15,495 nt of DNA from Kiritimatiellales bacterium. Lineage in GTDB: Bacteria > Verrucomicrobiota > Kiritimatiellia > Kiritimatiellales > Pontiellaceae. Numbering within the stretch: position 1 is the stretch's first letter; each line of letters opens with the position of its first letter. The position numbers and the translations under genes are program-made. Location of the stretch: the NCBI GenBank assembly GCA_030621805.1, contig JAUXGY010000011.1:1-15495 (forward strand), read 5' to 3'. The notes beneath the pieces were generated by a model. That model was not told the DNA's origin. It was given only the letters and a program-made list of their open reading frames with translations, and made no database searches. Of the stretch, positions 8,749-14,467 are shown piece after piece.

Positions 8749-8887
8749 TGCAGTTCACATAATTTCCCTAACGCTATTTCTGTGCCTATTTTTTTGTCAT
8801 GCACCCATCGTGAAATCATTAAGGTTTTTTAAAATTAATTATCCAACCAACCGATTTTAGATTAATTAGACCTACAAATAATGCCTA
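8749..8887. other. AT-rich spacer, no gene seen
   Basis: This is part of the 563-nt interval 8631-9193, the only long stretch without an intact gene. It lies between the activase promoter and the clpB-like remnant. I see no start codon with a ribosome binding site and no meaningful open frame. A degenerate direct repeat pairs 8799-8821 with 8881-8901 (16 of 21 aligned bases, one 2-nt gap). Confidence 0.5.
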
Positions 8888-9019
8888 TCACGAAGTCATC
8901 ATATGCTTAATATAGCTTAATTTAGTTAGAGCGCCGGATGGACGATTATAATCCAACGCCTTCACCTGCACCTGCTGCATCGCTTCCTGTACCTTCTTCG
9001 TCGTTTTATTCATATCCAT
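8888..9019 (-). pseudogene. clpB: Decayed 5' end of clpB (43-codon open frame)
   Basis: A minus-strand frame of 43 codons begins with ATG at 9019 behind GGGAGG (9030-9035, 10-nt spacing). Its first 25 residues read like the start of the ClpB disaggregase: MDMNKTTKKVQEAM, then QQVQVKALDYN. Set against the E. coli ClpB N-terminus as I remember it, identities fall in register at M1, T7, K9, Q11, A13, Q18, A21 and L22. After N25 (8945) the resemblance stops and the frame runs 18 more codons to a TGA. There is no Clp N-domain repeat, Walker motif or other ClpB sequence nearby. The simplest reading is that a deletion or replacement removed the rest of a clpB gene and left its initiation region. A short functional peptide that mimics the ClpB N-terminus is possible but less likely. 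Confidence 0.55.
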
Positions 9020-9034
9020 GGTTTTTCATCCTCC

Positions 9035-9061
9035 CTAAAAATCTAAATTGATCGAAAGCAT
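9035..9061 (-). other. Eight-codon mini-frame with Shine-Dalgarno ahead of the clpB remnant
   Basis: On the minus strand, GGAGG (9070-9074) stands 8 nt before an ATG that opens an eight-residue frame (MLSINLDF). Its TAG runs directly into the GGGAGG serving the clpB-like frame. This arrangement resembles a leader peptide translationally coupled to the next start. It could also be chance, or part of the original clpB 5' untranslated region. No conservation can be judged here. Confidence 0.25.
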
Positions 9062-9193
9062 TGGATATACCTCCGTAAAACCTTAGGGTTTCTTTCGATC
9101 CAGATCGGAACCCGCCTAAAAACAGGGAAAAACCAAACCATGTATGCGCCATATCAGCACCGTTAAAGCGCGCATAAAAAAGAGGTACTCATT

Positions 9194-9691
9194 TTGAAAT
9201 TCGAACATCTCCGCCACAAGCCACCTACCGAACTCAAGGAAGTGCGCCCTTTGGTGGTGGCCTGTAGCCCCCTGCGCAGCAACGTCAACCTTTCCACAAT
9301 CTTTCGGACGGCCGGGTGCTGCGGTGTTAGGGAAATCATCGCCACCGGCAATGCAAAGCTCATTGGAAAGATTGCCCGCGACGGAGCGGAGCACGTGAAG
9401 CTCACGACCAAGAATAGCCTACCGCCCGTGCTGAAAAAACTAAAACGAGAGGGATACATGCTCGTGGGACTGGAGCAAACCACGAACTCCACGCGCCTCG
9501 CCGACTATGCCTTCCCGAAAAAGACGGCTCTCGTGGTGGGGTCGGAACGCGAAGGCCTTTCGGACGACTGCCTTGCCCTACTGGATGCCGTGGTGGAGAT
9601 CCCCGTCTGGGGTATGCCCTATTCGTACAATGTGGCCACCGCCACCTCAATGGCACTCTACGAATACTGCCGCCAATATCCCGCAGGATAG
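9194..9691 (+). CDS. TrmH/SpoU-family (SPOUT) RNA 2'-O-methyltransferase
   Basis: A 165-residue protein with the three SPOUT motifs in order: motif 1 N32-L-S-T-I-F-R38 followed by TAG; motif 2 LVVGSEREGLS at 113-123; motif 3 IPVWGMPYSYNVATATSMALYE at 136-157, where Y145-N146-V147 replaces the usual S/L-N-V. This family uses S-adenosylmethionine bound in a trefoil knot to methylate ribose 2'-OH groups in tRNA or rRNA. The small single-domain size, without the N-terminal substrate-binding domain of rRNA enzymes such as RlmB, points to the TrmH/TrmL-like side. The exact nucleotide cannot be assigned. Translation seems to start at TTG 9194, with AGAGG (9181-9185) 8 nt upstream; the next in-frame ATG would delete the motifs. 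It converges on rpsD and shares the structured 57-nt gap with it. Confidence 0.9.
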   Translation: MKFEHLRHKPPTELKEVRPLVVACSPLRSNVNLSTIFRTAGCCGVREIIATGNAKLIGKIARDGAEHVKLTTKNSLPPVLKKLKREGYMLVGLEQTTNSTRLADYAFPKKTALVVGSEREGLSDDCLALLDAVVEIPVWGMPYSYNVATATSMALYEYCRQYPAG

Positions 9692-9695
9692 GGAC

Positions 9696-9724
9696 AAAAA
9701 AAACCGCCCGGGATTAAAGGGCGG
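9696..9724 (-). terminator. Intrinsic terminator of rpsD
   Basis: In the minus-strand transcript, GCCGCCC (loop UUUAAUCCC) GGGCGG is followed by eight U residues. The stem bases are 9704-9709 and 9719-9724 and the U run is 9696-9703. This is a classic rho-independent terminator about 25 nt past the rpsD stop. For the converging methyltransferase transcript the same stem is followed only by CUUUCC, so it would work less well in that direction. Confidence 0.88.
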
Positions 9725-9725
9725 C

Positions 9726-9749
9726 TTTCCAATCATTGGAAATTCCAAT
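9726..9749. repeat. Two overlapping palindromes sharing a middle arm
   Basis: TTTCCAAT-C-ATTGGAAA (9726-9742) is a perfect inverted repeat. Its right arm also forms ATTGGAA-A-TTCCAAT (9735-9749) with the next copy. The three alternating arms allow two mutually exclusive hairpins with one-base spacers. The last base overlaps the rpsD stop codon (9749-9751). It lies between the rpsD stop and the rpsD terminator and may be a dispersed genomic motif. Confidence 0.7.
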
Positions 9750-10351
9750 TAGCGGGCGTAGAATTCGACAACGCTGGAGATTTCGCAGACCACCGGAACC
9801 TCATCCCGATTAGGAAGACGGTTGAGCTCAGCGGTCAGCTCCTTATCGTTTGCCGTGATATACTCCGGGGTCTTGGCAACCTGTTGCGCGAGGACAAAGC
9901 TATCGAGTTCCTTGGATTTTTCACGAACGGTAATTTTATCGCCAATGTTCAATTGATAGGATGGAATGTTTACCTTCTTTCCGTTAACCCGGAAATGCGC
10001 GTGGGAAACCATCTGTCGAGCCTGGTAGATCGAGCGACAGAGACCGGCGCGCAGAACAACAACATCCAAACGACTTTCAAGCATCTGGATCATGACTTCA
10101 CCGGTGTTTCCTTTTTTACGCGAAGCTTTCGTGAAGACGCCCCGAAGTTGCTTTTCGCTCATGTTGTACTGATAGCGCAGGCGCTGTTTCTCCGTCAGCT
10201 GGCGACCGTAGTCGGACTGCTTTCCACGACGCCGGCTCGGGCCGTGCTGTCCCGGCGGGTTTGGCCGACGCTCTAGGAATTTTTCAGATTTCGGGGAAAG
10301 AGCCACACCCAAACGACGGGCCTTCTTAATTTTTGGTCCATTATATTTCAT
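9749..10351 (-). CDS. rpsD: 30S ribosomal protein S4
   Basis: This 200-residue S4 is of the usual bacterial length. It binds 16S rRNA early in small-subunit assembly and takes part in decoding accuracy. The N-terminus MKYNGPKIKKARRLG, the PGQHG-RRR-SDYG-QL block (about 37-52) and the S4 RNA-binding domain (about 92-155: MLESRLDVVV, SIYQARQMVSHAHFRVNGK) are unmistakable. It lacks the N-terminal zinc cysteines, so it is the C-minus form. An open frame extends 69 codons further upstream, but that part is leader sequence. The ATG at 10351 gives the family's normal N-terminus and has AGGA (10362-10365) 10 nt upstream. The gene stands alone with its own promoter and terminator, instead of lying in the alpha operon with rpsM, rpsK and rpoA. 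Confidence 0.97.
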   Translation of the reverse strand: MKYNGPKIKKARRLGVALSPKSEKFLERRPNPPGQHGPSRRRGKQSDYGRQLTEKQRLRYQYNMSEKQLRGVFTKASRKKGNTGEVMIQMLESRLDVVVLRAGLCRSIYQARQMVSHAHFRVNGKKVNIPSYQLNIGDKITVREKSKELDSFVLAQQVAKTPEYITANDKELTAELNRLPNRDEVPVVCEISSVVEFYAR

Positions 10352-10537
10352 GTTTTTAGGTTCCTTTCTTTTCCCGAGTGTATCCCTCTGAATTAAGCCG
10401 ATTCTACCGGCCACTCTCTGTATAGGCAGACTAAAAATCCACCCCGCATTCTCATCCGAGCGCTCGCCCCGCACCGTGCGGTATTTATTTCTTTGGCGAT
10501 GATCCTTCCGTTGGGATTCCGTTTTACGGGAAACAAG
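10352..10537 (-). promoter_or_regulatory. Structured 5' leader of rpsD, possible S4 autoregulatory region
   Basis: About 185 nt of untranslated leader separate the predicted start site from the rpsD ATG. It includes a self-complementary CGAGCGCTCG (10457-10466) next to CCGCAC/GTGCGG (10469-10481). S4 represses its own synthesis through mRNA leaders in E. coli and Bacillus, and long leaders on stand-alone ribosomal protein genes often do this. I cannot fold it here or match it to a known leader, so the regulatory role is inference. Confidence 0.35.
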
Positions 10538-10543
10538 CGGGCA

Positions 10544-10571
10544 TTTATATAGAATCACCCAAATGAGTCAA
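10544..10571 (-). promoter_or_regulatory. rpsD promoter (sigma-70 type)
   Basis: Read on the minus strand, TTGACT (10566-10571; 5 of 6) and TATAAA (10544-10549; 5 of 6) are separated by 16 nt. This is one of the two best promoters in the window and suits a highly expressed ribosomal gene. It starts only 25 nt beyond the res stop codon, and no terminator is visible between them. Confidence 0.75.
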
Positions 10572-10596
10572 CCCCGTTTGGGCGCAAATATTTGGG

Positions 10597-11058
10597 CTAT
10601 TTCAATAATCGAAGGTCGAATTCGAACGGTTCCGGCGCGCCGATAGCCAGCTTGCCAAAATTCCGGTGGCTCGGATTAATCAGATAGTTGCTTTCTCCCG
10701 GCACCACAACACTGGGAACCTTGAGAACAACAGAGAGTCCCTCTGCCACCCAGGCATCTCCTATCCGCCGGGTGGAAGTCGGAGCCATGGAGTTTCGCCA
10801 ATTCCCTGGAAGGGCCGCGAAATCAAGTGGTCGAGCCCACCGCGCATCAAAGCGCACAGGGATGCAGAGGTAATCATCCAACAACTCCGCCGCATCGATA
10901 TGAACCAGAATTTCCAGCGCGGCCAGCGATTTAGATTCCGCCGCATAGACCATTGCCGTTCCCTGCGAATTCCAGCGCCCTCCATGCAACCGTGCCCCCT
11001 CACCGGAAAAGGCATCCCCCACGCGATGGGGTTTGATGATGCGCCAAGCGATCGGCAC
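10597..11058 (-). CDS. res: RES-domain toxin (NAD+-consuming) of an Xre-RES pair
   Basis: A 153-residue RES-domain protein. The conserved R-E-S landmarks are present: FSGEGARLHGGRWN (17-30, with R28), VYAAES (37-42, with Y38), LE with E49, and the block VPSVVVPGESNYLINP (114-129). RES toxins of this family (MbcT, Res) break down NAD+, by phosphorolysis or hydrolysis, and stop growth unless bound by their Xre partner. I chose the GTG at 11056-11058 because its G is the last base of the antitoxin's TAG stop, a one-base stop-start overlap. The protein then begins VPIAWRI, as expected for the family. A longer frame beginning at 11112 lies inside the antitoxin gene and is unlikely. No truncation or missing catalytic residue is seen. 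Confidence 0.9.
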   Translation of the reverse strand: MPIAWRIIKPHRVGDAFSGEGARLHGGRWNSQGTAMVYAAESKSLAALEILVHIDAAELLDDYLCIPVRFDARWARPLDFAALPGNWRNSMAPTSTRRIGDAWVAEGLSVVLKVPSVVVPGESNYLINPSHRNFGKLAIGAPEPFEFDLRLLK

Positions 11059-11570
11059 TAGGAGAAAACCCCATATTCGATCCGCCCGAGGAGGTTGAAG
11101 ACCTCTTGGCAACCCAGTTCGGTATCCGCAAAACTAAGCGGAGGCTTCCCGCCGAAATAGGACCGGGGCGCCTTCAACCAGAGCAAGGCTCGTTCCTTAT
11201 TCCCCAGCACCTCAATCGCACGCGTCAGCAAACGCGCAACCCGCGTCATCCGCTCGGACTGGTCGGTTGTCAACCGGCCCACCTGTATTTTCCGAATTAG
11301 CGTACGTTCGGCCACACCGGCAATCCGCGCCAGCTCTTTGCGACTGACCTCCAGCTCACGACCAAGTGCATCAACCATGCCCGCTGGCAAGCCTTCGTGC
11401 AACTCGGCAACCTGCCCCATTACATCGTCCGACTTGAAACCGACAATCTTCAAATCCGGTAGCTTTTTATGATCGGGAACGATTAGTGAGACTTCGTATT
11501 TTAATGCGGCTTCCTTCACGCAGACCTCCTGCATTTCCCATACATATTTGTTTTTCTTTATCTTTTTCAT
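11058..11570 (-). CDS. xre: Xre/MbcA/ParS-family antitoxin (DUF2384) of the Xre-RES pair
   Basis: A 170-residue antitoxin and probable autorepressor. Residues about 60-100 form the Xre-type helix-turn-helix (ELEVSRKELARIAGVAERTL). Residues about 115-170 form the DUF2384 toxin-binding domain, ending LGRIEYGVFS, a typical finish for this family whose C-terminus plugs the RES active site. The first 50 residues are charged and less conserved. The start is ATG 11570 with AAGGGG 5 nt upstream. The gene is first in the operon and overlaps res by one base. A perfect 11-bp inverted repeat covers its promoter, as expected for a repressor acting on its own operon. Toxin-binding and DNA-binding roles are family knowledge; the operator assignment is inference from position. 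Confidence 0.9.
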   Translation of the reverse strand: MKKIKKNKYVWEMQEVCVKEAALKYEVSLIVPDHKKLPDLKIVGFKSDDVMGQVAELHEGLPAGMVDALGRELEVSRKELARIAGVAERTLIRKIQVGRLTTDQSERMTRVARLLTRAIEVLGNKERALLWLKAPRSYFGGKPPLSFADTELGCQEVFNLLGRIEYGVFS

Positions 11571-11586
11571 CGCAACCCCTTCTTAT

Positions 11587-11624
11587 GTCATATGGCATTA
11601 TTCATATTGCCATATGACTGTCAA
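11587..11624 (-). promoter_or_regulatory. Promoter and operator of the Xre-RES operon
   Basis: On the minus strand, a perfect TTGACA (11619-11624) and AATAAT (11597-11602; 5 of 6) are spaced by 16 nt. A perfect inverted repeat GTCATATGGCA (11587-11597) / TGCCATATGAC (11608-11618) with a 10-nt gap fits it exactly: one arm fills the spacer next to the -35 and the other begins at the -10. Binding of an Xre dimer here would block polymerase. The -35 edge is only 24 nt from the divergent pfp promoter. Confidence 0.75.
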
Positions 11625-11647
11625 CATCTTTCACCCCCGAGGAAGGC

Positions 11648-11675
11648 TTGATTTCATGAACAAACAGAATAAAAT
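11648..11675 (+). promoter_or_regulatory. pfp promoter
   Basis: TTGATT (11648-11653; 4 of 6) and TAAAAT (11670-11675; 5 of 6) are spaced by 16 nt. The predicted start near 11682 gives a leader of about 30 nt with AAGGAG at 11696-11701. It is back to back with the Xre-RES promoter. Confidence 0.5.
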
Positions 11676-11711
11676 CGGATCCCTATTCAGCAAATAAGGA
11701 GTACAAGAATC

Positions 11712-12935
11712 ATGAAAACGAACAGGATGATTGAAGGAAACATGCTCATCGCCCAGAGCGGTGGCCCGACCGCCGTGATTAATCAGAGTCTAATCGGCGC
11801 GGTACTAGAGGCAAAGAAACACGCACCCATCAAAAACATCTACGGTGCGCTCCACGGCATCCAAGGAATTCTTGACGAAAACCTTATCGACCTGAAGAAA
11901 GAGACAAAGACCACCCTTGAGACCGTTGCCAACACCCCCTCCTCCGCGCTCGGTTCCGTACGGCGCAAACCCACTTCAGCTGACTGCACCGCAATTTTCA
12001 AGGTTCTTGAAAAATACAACGTCCGCTACTTTTTCTACATTGGCGGCAACGACTCCGCAGAAACCACGCACATCATCAACGAAGAAGCCAAGAAGGCGAA
12101 ATACCAGCTTCGCTGCTTCCACATCTGCAAAACGATCGACAACGATCTCCGGCAAAACGACCACACTCCCGGCTTCGGATCGGCCGGCAAGTTCGTGGCG
12201 CAAGCCTTCATGGGCGACGATCTCGACAACCGCGCGCTCGGCGGCGTGAAGATCAATATTGTCATGGGACGCCACGCCGGATTCCTCACCGCCGCTGCTG
12301 CCCTTGCCCGACAGGATGAAGAAGACGGTCCGCACCTCATTTACCTCCCCGAACGCCCGTTCGCCATGAGCCGTTTCATCAAGGATGTCAAAGCCGTCCA
12401 CAAAAAATATGGTCGCTGCGTGATCGCTGTATCCGAAGGCATCTCCGATGCCCGAGGCACAGCCATCGTCACCAAAGGCTCCGCCGGAAAGGAAGTCGAC
12501 TCACACGGCAACGTGCAGCTAAGCGGCACCGGTGCCCTCGGCGATATCCTCTCGAAGGAGATCAAGGAAAAAACCAGTATCCTCCGTGTCCGTGCCGATA
12601 CCTTCGGCTACCTCCAGCGCTCCTTCGCGGGATGCGTATCCGAAGTCGACGCCAAAGAAGCCTTCGGCGTCGGAGCCACCGCCGTCAAGGAAGCCATCAG
12701 CGGCAACAAAGATGGCAGCATCGCCATCAAGCGCAAGCCCGGTAAAAAATATGCCGTCGAATTCAAGCGCGTTCCCCTCAAAAGCGTTGCCAAAGAAACA
12801 CAGCACATGCCCGGAAAATTCATCAACGCCGAAGGCAACCATGTGACCCAAGCCTTCATCGACTACGCCGCACCGATCATCGGCAAGCTTCCAAAAACTG
12901 GAAAGCTCAAACGCATTCCCGTGAAAAACAGATAA
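11712..12935 (+). CDS. pfp: 6-phosphofructokinase, pyrophosphate-dependent type
   Basis: A 407-residue phosphofructokinase that interconverts fructose 6-phosphate and fructose 1,6-bisphosphate. Motifs in order: AQSGGPTAVINQ (14-25, phosphoryl-donor loop), YIGGNDS (109-115), CKTIDNDL (139-146, catalytic Asp in TIDND), MGRHAGFL (185-192) and AVSEGI (239-244). Compared with the E. coli ATP enzyme, the residue after the first Asp position is D114 (Gly in ATP-PFK) and the residue before TIDND is K140 (Gly in ATP-PFK). This pair is the recognised mark of pyrophosphate users. A PPi enzyme works in both glycolysis and gluconeogenesis and saves ATP, which suits a fermentative or anaerobic life. The start is ATG 11712 with AAGGAG 10 nt upstream. 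Donor specificity is predicted from two residues and not proven. Confidence 0.92.
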   Translation: MKTNRMIEGNMLIAQSGGPTAVINQSLIGAVLEAKKHAPIKNIYGALHGIQGILDENLIDLKKETKTTLETVANTPSSALGSVRRKPTSADCTAIFKVLEKYNVRYFFYIGGNDSAETTHIINEEAKKAKYQLRCFHICKTIDNDLRQNDHTPGFGSAGKFVAQAFMGDDLDNRALGGVKINIVMGRHAGFLTAAAALARQDEEDGPHLIYLPERPFAMSRFIKDVKAVHKKYGRCVIAVSEGISDARGTAIVTKGSAGKEVDSHGNVQLSGTGALGDILSKEIKEKTSILRVRADTFGYLQRSFAGCVSEVDAKEAFGVGATAVKEAISGNKDGSIAIKRKPGKKYAVEFKRVPLKSVAKETQHMPGKFINAEGNHVTQAFIDYAAPIIGKLPKTGKLKRIPVKNR

Positions 12936-12953
12936 TACCGAAAGGTCTTCTAT

Positions 12954-14390
12954 TCACGCCTCGTGCCGCGTACCCAAACCTAGATTTTCATCCCCGCCGC
13001 CGGAAGCGCGGCGGTCGAGCAGGTCAATGCTTTTCCAGCGGCTGGAACGAAAGCGTAGCGTAAAACCGATCCCCAGAATAATAATATAGACCAACGTACA
13101 CATCCAACTGGCATACACGCCGCCTTCGAAAACGAAGACGATCAACAGCTGTCCCACCACCAGAAAACCCCAAGCCACGGCCGACTGGAAATACATCACA
13201 AAATGGGTGTCGCCCGCACCCTTAAGTGCACCGGAAAGAATGATGGCGGTCGCATCGGCAATCCCCCAAATAGCCAGCATGACCAACAGGATTCGTACCG
13301 CCTTCACCAATTCCCCAAAAGGAACCGATCCGGACGCATCGCCCTCAAAAACATTCGTGTAGAACGCCGGAAACAGAAGAAAACTCAGGCTCACAATACC
13401 GACGTATCCTGCCCCGATTTTAAGTGCTAGCCAACCCATTCGCTCCGCATGGCCGGGTTGGTTGCGCCCGAGATACTGCCCCACCAAAATCGAGGCGGCC
13501 ATGCCCATGCCGATCATCGGCATGAAGGCAATGAGGTTAATACTCAGCGCAATATTGCTGGCAATATGCGCAATCGGACCCATACGCCCGACTAGCAACA
13601 CAAAGAGGGTAAAAGCCGCAACATCCAGAAACCAGTGGAGGCCGGACGGCAGACCAAAGCGAATCATGCGCGGGAACAGTTGGCGATCAAACCGAAAGTT
13701 ACGAAAGGTTCCAAACTCGGCATTTGCGGTCTTGGAAAAATAGAGCAACGCAAAGATCAGCGGGCTGATCCACGAACCGATTACCGTCGCCCACCCTGCC
13801 CCGGCGATGCCCATTTCCGGGAAACCCCATTTACCAAAAATCAGGAGATAGTTGAGTAGTACATTGATGCTGTTCGCAAAAATATTGCACCCCATGATCA
13901 CAAACGTTTTCCCGCGACCGGAGAAGAAACTGCCCAGTGCGGAGCTCAGCACCATCCCGCCTCCGCACCACATGAGGATTCTAAAATATTCCTCCTCCAG
14001 CACCAGCACCTCCGCACCATGCCCACTGAGGCGCAGCACCCAAATCCCGACCGGTACGAGCAGCATGATCAGCGGAATAGAAAGTAGTGCAAAAAAGATC
14101 CCTTGCGTCGTTGCACGTGCACAGCCCTCTTTATCGCCAGCCCCCCAAAACTGTGCCACAAACGTGTTGGTGAATCCCGCCAGCGCCATAAATCCACAGA
14201 TCAGCGTAAAGAATAAAATCCCGGAAGGAAGCGATGCGCGAAAGGCATCCTCACTATACCACGAAAGAAAAAGTCGGTCGCAAAAATTCAGTACCGCAAA
14301 CGTCCCTGAACTGATGATTAGCGGCCAGGCAATCTGCATCAACTCCCTCCAACCACCGAACGGTCGGGACTCTGGCTCCATGGTTTTCAT
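12954..14390 (-). CDS. MATE-family multidrug/Na+ (H+) antiporter
   Basis: A 478-residue integral membrane protein with about twelve hydrophobic segments and the two-fold repeat typical of MATE exporters. The loop FVAQFWGAGDKEG (77-89) recurs as ILVGQYLGRNQPG (301-313). GAGWATVIGSW (197-207) and GALKGAGDTHFVM (387-399) are further family landmarks. The protein starts cytoplasmically at GGWRELMQIAWPLI (12-25) and ends in a hydrophilic, Arg- and Gly-rich tail (about 447-478). MATE transporters export cationic drugs or metabolites in exchange for sodium or protons; the cargo cannot be predicted. No convincing Shine-Dalgarno precedes ATG 14390; the ATG at 14381 is an equal alternative. The gene lies 68 nt downstream of tatD on the same strand and ends 18 nt from convergent pfp, with no terminator visible there. 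Confidence 0.92.
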   Translation of the reverse strand: MKTMEPESRPFGGWRELMQIAWPLIISSGTFAVLNFCDRLFLSWYSEDAFRASLPSGILFFTLICGFMALAGFTNTFVAQFWGAGDKEGCARATTQGIFFALLSIPLIMLLVPVGIWVLRLSGHGAEVLVLEEEYFRILMWCGGGMVLSSALGSFFSGRGKTFVIMGCNIFANSINVLLNYLLIFGKWGFPEMGIAGAGWATVIGSWISPLIFALLYFSKTANAEFGTFRNFRFDRQLFPRMIRFGLPSGLHWFLDVAAFTLFVLLVGRMGPIAHIASNIALSINLIAFMPMIGMGMAASILVGQYLGRNQPGHAERMGWLALKIGAGYVGIVSLSFLLFPAFYTNVFEGDASGSVPFGELVKAVRILLVMLAIWGIADATAIILSGALKGAGDTHFVMYFQSAVAWGFLVVGQLLIVFVFEGGVYASWMCTLVYIIILGIGFTLRFRSSRWKSIDLLDRRASGGGDENLGLGTRHEA

Positions 14391-14448
14391 AGGGCGCGCA
14401 ATCTACGCGGAAACGCTGGAGAGAAAAAGAAAAACCGGCGGAATGTGG

Positions 14449-14467
14449 CATGGGTATCCTACCCATG
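14449..14467. repeat. Perfect palindrome containing the tatD stop codon
   Basis: CATGGGTA-TCC-TACCCATG has perfect 8-bp arms and a 3-base loop. The tatD stop (14459-14461) and its last codons fall within it. In the tatD transcript the hairpin is not followed directly by a U run (the nearest, in CGGUUUUUCUUUUUC, begins about 16 nt later), so it may be a weak terminator or an RNA-protecting hairpin ahead of the MATE gene. Confidence 0.6.

Noticed and set aside
10445..10490. Resemblance between the rpsD leader and the inner part of the 4157-4246 element (GAGMGCTC core in the transcript)
   Set aside because: The match beyond an 8-base core is poor and needs gaps, so it is not enough to call a shared repeat family.
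10352..10558. 69-codon N-terminal extension of rpsD
   Set aside because: S4 families start at MKYNGPK-type sequence, and the extension contains the predicted -10 box and the leader hairpins.
11059..11112. Longer start for the RES toxin inside the antitoxin gene
   Set aside because: The GTG overlapping the antitoxin stop gives the usual RES N-terminus and a standard one-base overlap.
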